Positions 1-7,690 of a stretch of 64,000 nt of DNA are shown here, one piece after another. Position 1 is the first letter of the stretch. Every line of letters begins with the position of its first letter. The DNA lies in contig NZ_JAEDAH010000042.1 of NCBI RefSeq assembly GCF_020320395.1, positions 7,559-71,558 of the forward strand, given 5' to 3'. A model generated the notes under the pieces. It ran no database searches. It was not told the DNA's origin and worked only from the letters and a program-made list of their open reading frames with translations. Made by a program: the position numbers and the translations under genes. Source of the DNA: Thalassolituus marinus (GTDB lineage Bacteria; Pseudomonadota; Gammaproteobacteria; Pseudomonadales; Oceanobacteraceae).

Positions 1-454
1 ACAAGCTGCTTTTTAGTACAACGCCTACTCTGAATTTCAGTCAGAGGCATGAAGTTCAGATTCTGCATGACGTTTGAAATAAGGCTGCAAGGTTAACTAA
101 CACAGCACCTCTGGGCTCACCGCAGAAAGCGTAGATATTTCCGACCTGCCCGAAGGGACTCGGGCAGGCGGCCCTGGCCATCGATGGCCGATGGGGCGCA
201 AGGTCAGGAAATATCAAGGTTTCAAGGGTAAACGAGCCAGGACAGCGCGAAGCGGGCCGGTTTTTGCTCCTGCAAAACCTGCATTTCCGCCATCCATGGC
301 GGTCAGGAGTCACGCCCGTCCGGCGAGAGGGGCGGTCCGACGTTTCGGAAGGCCCCTCTATGAGGACAAGGGGCCTGGAATATCTCACAAAAGTTCAAAT
401 ACAAATTTGTGGGACAGCAATGAGCAGAATACTGGCCATTTAATAGTGCAAACT
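1..454. other. Non-coding, palindrome-rich stretch
   Basis: I see no convincing gene here; the overlapping open frames on both strands do not resemble a known family. The stretch holds several perfect inverted repeats: 145-153 with 160-168 (9 bp), the palindrome 176-189 (GGCCATCGATGGCC), 287-293 with 296-302 (7 bp), and 350-357 with 369-376 (8 bp). None is followed by a T tract, so they do not look like standard terminators for the gene that ends at 455. The cluster resembles an extragenic repetitive element, which is inference. Confidence 0.4.
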
Positions 455-1507
455 TTACAGCTGCGCGTGAATATCGCGCAGCAAGCGTTCGCTTTCATCC
501 CAGCCGATACAGGCATCGGTAATCGACTGACCGTACTGCAACTCACCACTGTCGTTCTGACGTCCGGCGGTAATGAAGCTTTCCAGCATCAAACCAAGAA
601 TGCCCTGATTGCCTGCCACACGCTGTGCCACCACCTCATGAGCAATCGGAATCTGACGGGCGTGGTCCTTACAGGCATTGGCGTGACTGCAGTCCACCAT
701 CACTCTGGCGTGACAACCGCCCTGCTCTAATTCCGCCAGTGCTGCGGCAATGGATTCAGCATCGTAGTTGGTCAGACCATGGCCACCGCGCAGCACCAGA
801 TGCGTATCGGCATTTCCCGGTGTGTCGAGCATGGCCATCTGACCATCGACATCCACACCCAGGGTATGGTGGCTGTGACGCGCAGAAATCATGGCGTTAA
901 TGGCATTGCTGGCTGAACCGTCGGTGCTGTTTTTAATCCCCACCGGCATCGGCAGATGGCTGACCATTTCACGGTGAGTCTGTGACTCAGACGTGCGCGC
1001 ACCAATGGCAGTCCAGCTGATCAGATCATCCAGGTAACGCATCACCAGTGGATTCAGTGCTTCCGTGGCCAGAGGCAGGCCCATATTGGCCAGCTTCAGC
1101 ATCACCGCACGTGAACGACGGATACCTTCAGCCATATCGCCTTTACCGTTACGCGCCGGGTCGTAGGCCAGACCTTTCCAGCCAACACTGGTACGCGGTT
1201 TTTCCACGTAGGCACGCATCACAATCAGCAGCTTGTCTTTCAGTTGTTCGTTCAGTCCGGCCAGGCGGCGACCGTAATCCAGCACCGCTTCTTCATCGTG
1301 AATGGAGCACGGGCCAGTAACGATCAGCAGGCGCTGGTCGTTGCCTTCCAGCAGATCACGAATCTGCTGACGCTGCTGTTCAATCTGTACGGCCAGCTCT
1401 TCGCTGACCGCCATCTCGGCTTTCAGCTGGCGTGGTGTGCTCAGTGGGCGTACTGCCGGGTCGTTACTGGTGGTTGTCTTTGTGTTTTTTTCTGCGTTGG
1501 TTTTCAT
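455..1507 (-). CDS. aroG: 3-deoxy-7-phosphoheptulonate synthase, class I (DAHP synthase)
   Basis: Condenses phosphoenolpyruvate and erythrose 4-phosphate, the first step of the shikimate pathway to Phe, Tyr and Trp in the cytosol. At 350 residues it has the usual length of the AroF/AroG/AroH family. GPCSIHD is at 65-71 and KPRTS at 103-107. The expected metal ligands are visible as Cys67, His275 (in DCSHAN), Glu309 and Asp331. The ATG at 1507 has an AGAGGA ribosome binding site about 8 bases upstream. Which aromatic amino acid inhibits the enzyme cannot be read from sequence, so the symbol marks the family rather than the isozyme. The 420 bases upstream contain an attenuator with aromatic-rich leader peptides, so transcription is probably controlled by charged aromatic tRNAs. 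Confidence 0.95.
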   Translation of the reverse strand: MKTNAEKNTKTTTSNDPAVRPLSTPRQLKAEMAVSEELAVQIEQQRQQIRDLLEGNDQRLLIVTGPCSIHDEEAVLDYGRRLAGLNEQLKDKLLIVMRAYVEKPRTSVGWKGLAYDPARNGKGDMAEGIRRSRAVMLKLANMGLPLATEALNPLVMRYLDDLISWTAIGARTSESQTHREMVSHLPMPVGIKNSTDGSASNAINAMISARHSHHTLGVDVDGQMAMLDTPGNADTHLVLRGGHGLTNYDAESIAAALAELEQGGCHARVMVDCSHANACKDHARQIPIAHEVVAQRVAGNQGILGLMLESFITAGRQNDSGELQYGQSITDACIGWDESERLLRDIHAQL

Positions 1508-1557
1508 TGTTCGATCCTCTTACTCATCTGCAAACGTGTCTGTATTTCTGTACGGCT

Positions 1558-1594
1558 GGCGAAGCGTGAATCAATACCAATACGAGGCTTCGCC
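1558..1594 (-). promoter_or_regulatory. Hairpin over the end of the second leader ORF
   Basis: Read on the minus strand, GGCGAAGC and GCTTCGCC enclose the codons for Ser-Tyr-Trp-Tyr and the stop of the small ORF. No T tract follows, so it is not a simple terminator. A ribosome stalled at the Tyr or Trp codons would keep this stem open. Any effect on the gene 50 bases downstream is unproven. Confidence 0.4.
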
Positions 1595-1663
1595 ACGGCT
1601 AAATCGATTAGCCCGTGCGTGCGTTTTCAGACGTTGTGATGCGGCTGCAGACTGAGTGTTCAT
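1571..1663 (-). CDS. Possible second leader peptide, 30 aa, ending Ser-Tyr-Trp-Tyr
   Basis: A 30-codon ORF lies between the attenuator terminator and the DAHP synthase gene, 63 bases before the latter. Its ATG at 1663 has an AGGA motif about 7 bases upstream. The last four codons encode Ser-Tyr-Trp-Tyr and stop at 1571. These codons sit inside a potential hairpin whose 8-base arms (1558-1565 and 1587-1594) are perfectly complementary. An upstream in-frame ATG at 1753 would extend the frame through the terminator and seems less likely. Three aromatic residues next to the stop, directly before an aromatic biosynthesis gene, suggest a sensing role; this is inference. Confidence 0.5.
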   Translation of the reverse strand: MNTQSAAASQRLKTHARANRFSRGEASYWY

Positions 1664-1696
1664 AGTAATGTCCTGACGTTGCAGTTTTTTAAAGCC

Positions 1697-1732
1697 AATA
1701 AAAAACCCCGAGTGGCTGACTGCCAGTCGGGG
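1697..1732 (-). terminator. Rho-independent terminator (attenuator) in the DAHP synthase leader
   Basis: On the minus strand an 11-base stem (1722-1732 with 1706-1716, one mismatch) with a 5-base loop is followed directly by TTTTTTATT. It lies between the aromatic leader peptide and the DAHP synthase gene, so it would stop transcription before the gene. Its ascending arm and loop (1717-1725) are also perfectly complementary over 9 bases to 1744-1752, which gives an alternative antiterminator pairing. Confidence 0.85.
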
Positions 1733-1743
1733 TTTGATACCGT

Positions 1744-1768
1744 TGGCAGTCATCTGATTCAGACTGCC
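1744..1768 (-). promoter_or_regulatory. Antiterminator / anti-antiterminator segments
   Basis: On the minus strand GGCAGTC (1768-1762) pairs with GACTGCC (1751-1745) across a 10-base loop. The second arm, extended to TGACTGCCA (1752-1744), is also perfectly complementary to TGGCAGTCA in the terminator stem (1725-1717). The two pairings exclude each other, the arrangement of segments 1:2, 2:3 and 3:4 in classical amino acid attenuators. Confidence 0.75.
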
Positions 1769-1788
1769 CTGGGGAAATAAGCGTTTGC

Positions 1789-1926
1789 TTACAGGCGGCC
1801 TGACTCCTGGCTAAAGTAATAGCCATAGAACCACCAGTTAAACACGCAGGAAGAAGCCGCTGCGTTGGCAGTGGCTTCGTTCGGAATCATGGTTTGAGTG
1901 CGTGTTTTCATAATCATGGTTTTCAT
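1789..1926 (-). CDS. Aromatic-rich leader peptide of the DAHP synthase gene
   Basis: A short frame of up to 45 codons precedes the attenuator. Residues 29-38 read FNWWFYGYYF: eight aromatic residues in ten, covering Phe, Trp and Tyr, the three end products of the pathway. The stop (1791-1789) lies about 20 bases before the first attenuator stem. The start is uncertain: ATG codons occur at 1926, 1917, 1911 and 1890 and none has a strong ribosome binding site. If the promoter-like TTGAAA (1954-1949) and TAGTAT (1930-1925) are used, translation must begin at an inner ATG. The peptide itself need have no function; its translation would sense charged tRNAs. Confidence 0.8.
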   Translation of the reverse strand: MKTMIMKTRTQTMIPNEATANAAASSCVFNWWFYGYYFSQESGRL

Positions 1927-1954
1927 ACTACGCCGGTTAGCAAAGCGATTTCAA
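1925..1954 (-). promoter_or_regulatory. Candidate promoter of the DAHP synthase leader
   Basis: TTGAAA (1954-1949) and TAGTAT (1930-1925) are separated by 18 bases on the minus strand. The predicted transcript would start near 1918, ahead of the ATG codons at 1917, 1911 and 1890. The match is moderate and no other strong pair was found. Confidence 0.35.
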
Positions 1955-2037
1955 CCCCTGAGAAAACATAATAATCCCTGCAAAGCGCAGGGCAGAAAGC
2001 AGACTTTTATGTCGTTCCTGCCTGTTTTCCAGCTGCA

Positions 2038-3039
2038 TCAGGCTTCTGCAATAATCACCGCACGCAGCGGTGCCGGATAGCCTTCAGCGGTTTTATTTGC
2101 GTCGGTCGGATCGAGAAAATCCTTCAGCGAGTTGAAACGCATCCATTCGGTGGCGCGCTGTTCATCCAGCGACGTTTGGTTTAAGTCGACAACCCGCGCG
2201 TTCTTCAGCCCCACGCGACGGCACCACAGCAACAGGGTTTCCGGTGTTGGAATAAACCACACATTACGCATCATGGCGTAGCGGTCTTCCGGCATCAGCA
2301 CCTCACCCAGCGGGCCGTCGATCACCAGGGTTTCCAGCACCAGCTCTCCCCCCGGACGCAGGGCATCTTTCAGCTCCTGCAGATGATCAATCGGTGACTT
2401 GCGGTGATACAGCACGCCCATAGAGAACACCGTATCGAAGGCTTTCAGACGCGGCGGCACATCTTCCATTTTTAATGGCAGCAAATCGGCATTTGCCTGG
2501 CCCTGAGCGCTTTGCAGGTATTTTTTATAGGCCTGAAATTGCATCAGAAACAAACGTGATGGATCAACACCGATAACGCGTTTAGCACCGGCGCCGAGCA
2601 TACGCCACATGTGATAACCCGAGCCGCAGCCAACATCCAGCACTACCCGACCATGCAAGGGGGCAATGTGCGGTGCAACGCGATCCCACTTCCAGTCGGA
2701 ACGCCATTCGGTATCAATGTGGGTATCGAAAAAGCGGAACGGACCTTTGCGCCATGGAATTAAGCCACGCAGGCAGGCATCCACCGCAGCGCTTTGCTGT
2801 TCGCTCAGTTCACTGCTTTTTAAGGCAATATCGTGGCTGTTTAAATCGGCCTCAACCGCTGTAATTTCCGGTAATGCCAGCACAGAGTCGAGCCAGCGCT
2901 GCTGATCACCGTGTTCTTTTTCATGCAGAATTTCATTCAGCTGCTGCGGCAGCACCTCTGCCCAGCGTGCCAGTGGGCCGTCCTGCATAAAGGACAACAC
3001 ATCATCAAACCAGGGAAGAATGGTACTTTGTTCAGACAT
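2038..3039 (-). CDS. cmoB: tRNA U34 carboxymethyltransferase CmoB
   Basis: Transfers the carboxymethyl group of carboxy-S-adenosylmethionine to 5-hydroxyuridine at tRNA position 34, giving uridine-5-oxyacetic acid for decoding at the wobble position. The 333-residue protein matches the family length. An N-terminal family-specific part with FFDTHIDTEWRSDWKWDR (104-121) precedes a Rossmann methyltransferase fold with DVGCGSG at 135-141. The ATG shares one base with the cmoA stop (TAATG), so the pair is translationally coupled. CmoA makes the cofactor that CmoB uses. Confidence 0.96.
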   Translation of the reverse strand: MSEQSTILPWFDDVLSFMQDGPLARWAEVLPQQLNEILHEKEHGDQQRWLDSVLALPEITAVEADLNSHDIALKSSELSEQQSAAVDACLRGLIPWRKGPFRFFDTHIDTEWRSDWKWDRVAPHIAPLHGRVVLDVGCGSGYHMWRMLGAGAKRVIGVDPSRLFLMQFQAYKKYLQSAQGQANADLLPLKMEDVPPRLKAFDTVFSMGVLYHRKSPIDHLQELKDALRPGGELVLETLVIDGPLGEVLMPEDRYAMMRNVWFIPTPETLLLWCRRVGLKNARVVDLNQTSLDEQRATEWMRFNSLKDFLDPTDANKTAEGYPAPLRAVIIAEA

Positions 3040-3791
3040 TATTTAACCGCAAGATATGAAACAAAATTAAAACACTGATACCAGCGAATAACGCGGAAAA
3101 AACCGGCGTCACGCAGACGTTCGACATGCTCGTCATGGGCTTCGGGAATCAGTACGTTTTCAATGGCACTGCGCTTCTGGGCAATTTCCAGTTCGGAATA
3201 ACCATTGGCACGTTTAAAGTCGAGATGCAGTTCATCCTGCATCACCTGTTCCCACGGATCGAAGCGAATCTTCTCCGACAGAATCAGGGCACCACCCGGC
3301 AGCGTGGCTTGCGCGATACGACTGAGCAGATCAAAACGCTTGTCCGGCTCAATAAACTGCAGCACAAAATTGAGTGCCGTCACCGACGCATTTTCCAGCG
3401 GGTAATCGAGAATATCGGCACAGGTCATGGTCACCGGCACGCTGGCTTCATCCAGCGCAATATAGTGCTCGGCACGTTCGATCATGGAGTCAGAATTATC
3501 CACACCGATAATACGACAGCCCTCAGCACGCGCACCTGCCGCCTGCACACCGTGGCGCATGGCCAGGGTCACCGCACCCAGCGAACAGCCCAGGTCATAC
3601 AGGTTACTGCCCGGACGAGCATAACGACCGGCAATAATGCCGGACATGGCCACGGTTTCGGCGTAGCCCGGCACCGAGCGTTTGATCATGTCAGGAAAGA
3701 CACGCGCAACCGCCTGATCGAAGGCAAAGTCAGCCACAGAGTCCTGTGGCTGCTGATAAATATTGTCGGGTTTAGGGTCGAATTCTGACAT
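3039..3791 (-). CDS. cmoA: Carboxy-S-adenosyl-L-methionine synthase CmoA
   Basis: Makes carboxy-SAM from SAM and prephenate, the substrate of CmoB. The 250-residue protein is close to the usual length. The SAM-binding motif DLGCSLG is at 66-72 and a second nucleotide-binding acidic motif (IIGVDNSDSM) follows. It is the first gene of a cmoA-cmoB pair with a one-base overlap. Prephenate comes from the shikimate pathway whose first enzyme is encoded just downstream, but the DAHP synthase gene has its own leader. Confidence 0.96.
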   Translation of the reverse strand: MSEFDPKPDNIYQQPQDSVADFAFDQAVARVFPDMIKRSVPGYAETVAMSGIIAGRYARPGSNLYDLGCSLGAVTLAMRHGVQAAGARAEGCRIIGVDNSDSMIERAEHYIALDEASVPVTMTCADILDYPLENASVTALNFVLQFIEPDKRFDLLSRIAQATLPGGALILSEKIRFDPWEQVMQDELHLDFKRANGYSELEIAQKRSAIENVLIPEAHDEHVERLRDAGFFRVIRWYQCFNFVSYLAVK

Positions 3792-3841
3792 GTCGGTGAC
3801 CAGTTTCTGAACTGGCGCGCATTCTAACGGAAGGCCGGGGT

Positions 3842-3859
3842 CAGAGGAACTTTCCTCTG
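3842..3859. repeat. Perfect 8-bp inverted repeat between rmuC and cmoA
   Basis: CAGAGGAA and TTCCTCTG are separated by two bases, just after the rmuC stop on the minus strand. No T tract follows, so a terminator role is uncertain. Confidence 0.35.
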
Positions 3860-3887
3860 TAGCCTGAGTGCCGATGTGCCTGAGCCA

Positions 3888-5393
3888 CTATTCCTCAAGC
3901 AACGGCTCGTCGCGTCTGTGCTCCAGTGCATCAAACAGATCGGCTTCGGCCGTGGCTTCCTCCACCAGCTTTTTATCCAGATCTTTCTTCGCCCGCACGC
4001 CCAGTTTACGGAAGTTATCCGCCTGGCTGAGCAGGTTGCCACGTCCGCTTTTCATTGAGTTCCAGGCGTCGTCGTAACTCTTCTGCACGGTGGACAGCTG
4101 GCTGCCAACACGCTCGAATTTTTCCACCACGATGGCCAGTTTGTCGTACACCTTGCCTGCCTGTTCGGCCAGTTTCTCGGTGCTGCGATTACGGCGCTCA
4201 ATAGCCCAGATACTGGCCACCGTGCGCAAGGTAGCCAGCAGAGTGGTTGGCGTGACCACCACAATACGGCGCTCAAAGGCTTCGTTAAATAACCCTTCAT
4301 CCTGCTGGAAAGCCAGCATAAAGGCCGGCTCGACCGGCATAAACAGGAAGACAAAATCCGGCGAGTTAATGCCCTGCAACTGCTGATAGGCTTTTTCGCT
4401 CAGTCCGCGGATATGATTACGAATCGCATCGGTGTGACGACGCGCCGCCGCCTCACGTTCGCTGTCGTCTGTGGCATTCACATAATCGGTGTAAGCATTC
4501 AGCGACACCTTGGCATCGACCACAATGTGTTTGCCTTCCGGCAGATTGATAATTACATCCGGACGATAAGTTTTGCCGCTGTCGTCCTGATGTACCTGCT
4601 CGCGCACGTATTCTTCACCTTTACGCAGGCCGGAACGGTCGAGCACGGTTTCCAGCACCATCTCGCCCCAGTTGCCCTGCATTTTCTTTTCACCGCGCAG
4701 CGCGGTGGTCAGGGCGTGTGCTTCGGCAGTGATCTGCTGATTCAGTTTGTGCAGGTTTTCAATCTGGGTTTTCAGCTCGGTGCGGTCTTTGGCGTCGGCC
4801 ACATGTACATCATCGACCCGCTTACGCAGCCCTTCGAGCTGCTCTTTAAACGGATTCAGTAAGGTATCCAGACCTTTCTGGCTTTGCTCAGAGAACTGCT
4901 TCTGCTTCTGCTCGTAAATACGATTAGACAGGTTTTCAAATTCTTTCAGCATCTGCTCTTTGCTTTCGGCCAGCAGCGCCAGTTTTTCTTCACTGTTGCG
5001 TTGCTCCTGCTGACGAGCTTCCTGCTCGGTGGCGAGTTGCTGTTGCGCCTGAGCCAACTGTTGCTGAATGCGCTGCTGTTGCTGCAGGGTGTCGGTCAGT
5101 TGCTGTTGCAATTGCTGGCGCTGCTCACGGCTGTATTCATCACGCTCTTCCAGCCGAGTCTGCTGCAGGCGCTGCTCCTGAAGGTTGCTGGTAACTTCGG
5201 CCAGTTGCTGCTCCAGACTCGCCAGCTGCGCAGTCTGCTGTTGTTGCTGTTGCTGCCACTCATCCTGCGCTTGCTCGTGCAGTTGTTGTTGCGCCTGCTG
5301 AGCCGTGCGTAAACGCTGCACATAAACCACAGACGCCGCACTGGTCAGTGCCAGCAATGCCGTCAGATACGGCAAAAAACTTAAATCCAACAT
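3888..5393 (-). CDS. rmuC: DNA recombination protein RmuC homologue
   Basis: RmuC-family proteins limit inversion at short inverted repeats and contain a nuclease-like core; the biochemical activity is not settled. One N-terminal membrane segment (about residues 5-22) is followed by a long Gln-rich coiled coil to about 165 and then the conserved RmuC domain, including VDAKVSLNAYTDYV and FVFLFMPVEPAFMLA. I chose the ATG at 5393 (501 residues) because AGGAG lies a few bases upstream; a GTG at 5414 would add seven residues with no such signal. It stands alone, divergent from the imu cassette. Confidence 0.9.
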   Translation of the reverse strand: MLDLSFLPYLTALLALTSAASVVYVQRLRTAQQAQQQLHEQAQDEWQQQQQQQTAQLASLEQQLAEVTSNLQEQRLQQTRLEERDEYSREQRQQLQQQLTDTLQQQQRIQQQLAQAQQQLATEQEARQQEQRNSEEKLALLAESKEQMLKEFENLSNRIYEQKQKQFSEQSQKGLDTLLNPFKEQLEGLRKRVDDVHVADAKDRTELKTQIENLHKLNQQITAEAHALTTALRGEKKMQGNWGEMVLETVLDRSGLRKGEEYVREQVHQDDSGKTYRPDVIINLPEGKHIVVDAKVSLNAYTDYVNATDDSEREAAARRHTDAIRNHIRGLSEKAYQQLQGINSPDFVFLFMPVEPAFMLAFQQDEGLFNEAFERRIVVVTPTTLLATLRTVASIWAIERRNRSTEKLAEQAGKVYDKLAIVVEKFERVGSQLSTVQKSYDDAWNSMKSGRGNLLSQADNFRKLGVRAKKDLDKKLVEEATAEADLFDALEHRRDEPLLEE

Positions 5394-5554
5394 ACTTCTC
5401 CTGTTCCAGACCACTGCGATACAGAGTTATTGCCGACCATTGTCTCCGTCTGCGCCTTTCGATGCCAGCGCCTTTCGATGCCTGTACCTTTCAATCCCAG
5501 CCCCTCGATAGCCAGTCCTTTTACAACCCGCTGCATATAACAGCCAGTTGAATA

Positions 5555-5570
5555 CTGATTATACATACAG
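5555..5570. promoter_or_regulatory. LexA-like box 1 upstream of imuA
   Basis: CTGATTATACATACAG matches the gammaproteobacterial SOS box pattern CTGT-N8-ACAG except for one base in the left half. It is two bases from a second box and lies directly before an SOS-type mutagenesis cassette. Confidence 0.6.
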
Positions 5571-5572
5571 TA

Positions 5573-5588
5573 CTGTATATACATACAA
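5573..5588. promoter_or_regulatory. LexA-like box 2 upstream of imuA
   Basis: CTGTATATACATACAA matches CTGT-N8-ACAG except for the final base. It ends 19 bases before the imuA start at 5608. Two boxes in tandem would give cooperative LexA repression of the imuA-imuB-dnaE2 operon. Confidence 0.7.
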
Positions 5589-5607
5589 ACTAAAGCAGAA
5601 ACCAATC

Positions 5608-6261
5608 ATGCCTACTCCACTGTCTCAGGTAATCGACCAGGGTCAGGTATGGCAGGCGCGGACGCAGCAGAATGAGCGGCCGTCGCTCACCGTACTCGAC
5701 AGTGGTTTTGCCGTTGTGAATGAACATCTGCCCGGGGGCGGCTGGGCCGAAGGTCAGGTATGCGAAATATACGCTCAGCCCGGTCAGGGCGAGCTGTCGC
5801 TGATATTGCCTGCGCTGGCGACTCTGAGCGAACAACCGCGCTGGATTCTGTGGGTCGCCGGGCCACAGTTTCAGCAGCAGTTACTGTTGCCACAACCGGC
5901 CGCGCTGCTCGCCGCCGGCATTGATATCCGCCGTATTCTGCTGGTGCATCCGAAGGATGAGGAGCAGGCGCTGTGGTGTATGGAAGAAGGTCTGAAAAGC
6001 GGCCACTGTTCCGCCGTACTGGGCTGGCCTGCACGTCTTAACAAGCCCCATATACGCCGTCTGCAACTGGCGGCCAGTCAGCATCAGAGTTACTGCTGGC
6101 TATGGCCGCAATGTGCCTTCGACAGCAGCGGTTCCCCCGCTGCCATACGCCTGAGTGTGCAGCGTCTGGATGCGCAACAGCTACAGGCGGTTTTCCATAA
6201 ACGCCGTGGCAGCTGGCCATCGCAGCCGTTTGTGATTCCGACAAACAGCGCGAAGCAATGA
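5608..6261 (+). CDS. imuA: ImuA, RecA/SulA-like protein of the mutagenesis cassette
   Basis: First gene of the SOS cassette that supports translesion synthesis with ImuB and DnaE2. The 217-residue protein has a RecA-like start, with GGGWAEGQVCEIYAQPGQGE where RecA has its P loop. The Walker Lys is not evident, so ATP binding may be altered or absent. I chose the ATG at 5608 because the next upstream start, at 5548, would place both LexA-like boxes inside the coding sequence. The gene ends one base before the imuB ATG. The exact role of ImuA in the mutasome is less clear than that of its partners. Confidence 0.88.
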   Translation: MPTPLSQVIDQGQVWQARTQQNERPSLTVLDSGFAVVNEHLPGGGWAEGQVCEIYAQPGQGELSLILPALATLSEQPRWILWVAGPQFQQQLLLPQPAALLAAGIDIRRILLVHPKDEEQALWCMEEGLKSGHCSAVLGWPARLNKPHIRRLQLAASQHQSYCWLWPQCAFDSSGSPAAIRLSVQRLDAQQLQAVFHKRRGSWPSQPFVIPTNSAKQ

Positions 6262-6262
6262 T

Positions 6263-7690
6263 ATGCGCTGGCTCTACCTGCTCTTTCCCGACCTGTATCT
6301 GCATAACCTGATACAGCAGCATCCGCAAAGCGCTGAGCAACCACTGGCAATAGTTGCGGCCAGTGGTCAGACACATATCCAGCAATGCAACGACAGCGCC
6401 CGTCAGCATGGAGTGCGGAAGGACATGCCGCTGGCCACCGCCCTCTGTCTGAGCCCGGGCTTGCAGGTGGTGCGCTCTGATCCGGGGCTGGAGCAGCAGT
6501 TACTCGACAGCCGGGCGCTGTGGGCCACACAGTTCAGCGCTCAGGTCGCCTGCGACAGCGGCCACGATGGCAGACACGGGTTGTGGCTGGAAGCCGCCAC
6601 TATGCTGCGCCTGTTCGGTGGCGCTGACCGTTATCTGCAACAACTGCAACAGTCGATTCAACAGCAGCAATGGATCTGCTACAGCGGCAGTGGTGATACG
6701 CCGCTGGCCGCGAGATTGCGGGCACATTTGCAATTACCGGCACGCAGCGGCATGGATGATCTGCAGGCGCTGACGCTGGCACAGCTGCAACAAGGCCAGA
6801 TCCTGGCGCAGGACGAGTGCATGGCGCTGCAGCGTCTGGGCCTTGATACCCTGGCGGATATTCTGCGCCTGCCATTCAGTGGACTGGCGACCCGTTTCGG
6901 CAAAGGCCTGACACAATCACTGCAACGTCTGCTCGGCCATGAAGCTCACCCCCTGCCTGCGTTTGAAGTACCGGCGGTATTTGAACAGGGCGTGCAGTTT
7001 ATTCACGAAGTCAGCCACGCCAACGGTCTGTTATTTCCCCTGCAACGACTGCTGCAACGTCTGGCGCTGTATCTGCAACGTCAGCAAAGCAGTTGCCGCG
7101 AACTGCTACTGATATTGCAGCACCGCGAACTGAATAACAGTGAATGGCATATCCGTTTTGCTCACAGCGAATACCGCCAGCCGGAACTGCTGTTTCTGGT
7201 ACGGCATTTTCTCGAAAAACAATTACTGCCATCGCCGGTGCAGCAATTAATTCTGCGTGTCGATCAGTTTCAGCCGCGGCAAACCACCCAGCACTCACTG
7301 TTAATGGACAACGCTCAGCGCAGTACAGACAGCCAGCAATTGTTGAATCGTCTGGGTATTCGCCTGCAGCCTCAGCAATTATTGCGCCTCAACTATCAGC
7401 CGGACCCACGCCCGGAAGCTGCATTGCAACTGGCCACCGCATTAAGTGACACCTCATCGACGACACACGCATTGCGCCCGGACCAGGGCGAGCGCCCGCT
7501 GTGGTTGTTAGTACACCCCATCCCCTGCTCGCCCCCTGAAACCGTACTGGCCGGGCCCGAACGCATCAGCAGCGGTTGGTGGGACAACAGTGACGTGCGC
7601 CGTAATTATTATCTGGTAGAGCAGCAAGGTCAGCGGCTATGGGTATTTTATGCACCGGATGGCTGGTTTATTCACGGAGTATTTTCCTGA
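6263..7690 (+). CDS. imuB: ImuB, Y-family polymerase-like protein
   Basis: A 475-residue relative of Y-family DNA polymerases. Members of this family lack the catalytic acidic residues and work as the adaptor that links DnaE2 to the beta clamp. Here the N terminus reads MRWLYLLFPDLYL, and the position expected to carry the second acidic motif reads GLWLEA, in keeping with an inactive polymerase. Fingers, thumb and little-finger-like regions follow to about 350. The stop TGA shares one base with the dnaE2 ATG, so translation is coupled. Confidence 0.92.
   Translation: MRWLYLLFPDLYLHNLIQQHPQSAEQPLAIVAASGQTHIQQCNDSARQHGVRKDMPLATALCLSPGLQVVRSDPGLEQQLLDSRALWATQFSAQVACDSGHDGRHGLWLEAATMLRLFGGADRYLQQLQQSIQQQQWICYSGSGDTPLAARLRAHLQLPARSGMDDLQALTLAQLQQGQILAQDECMALQRLGLDTLADILRLPFSGLATRFGKGLTQSLQRLLGHEAHPLPAFEVPAVFEQGVQFIHEVSHANGLLFPLQRLLQRLALYLQRQQSSCRELLLILQHRELNNSEWHIRFAHSEYRQPELLFLVRHFLEKQLLPSPVQQLILRVDQFQPRQTTQHSLLMDNAQRSTDSQQLLNRLGIRLQPQQLLRLNYQPDPRPEAALQLATALSDTSSTTHALRPDQGERPLWLLVHPIPCSPPETVLAGPERISSGWWDNSDVRRNYYLVEQQGQRLWVFYAPDGWFIHGVFS

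Noticed and set aside
191-730. A 179-codon plus-strand ORF over the DAHP synthase 3' end
   Set aside because: It overlaps the conserved gene antisense for half its length and the remainder is the palindromic non-coding stretch.
1571-1753. A 60-codon ORF running through the attenuator terminator
   Set aside because: Its first half is the terminator sequence itself and has no good start signal; the inner ATG at 1663 is better supported.
6263-7690. Missing polymerase catalytic residues in ImuB as a defect
   Set aside because: Loss of these residues is normal for ImuB, which acts as an adaptor.
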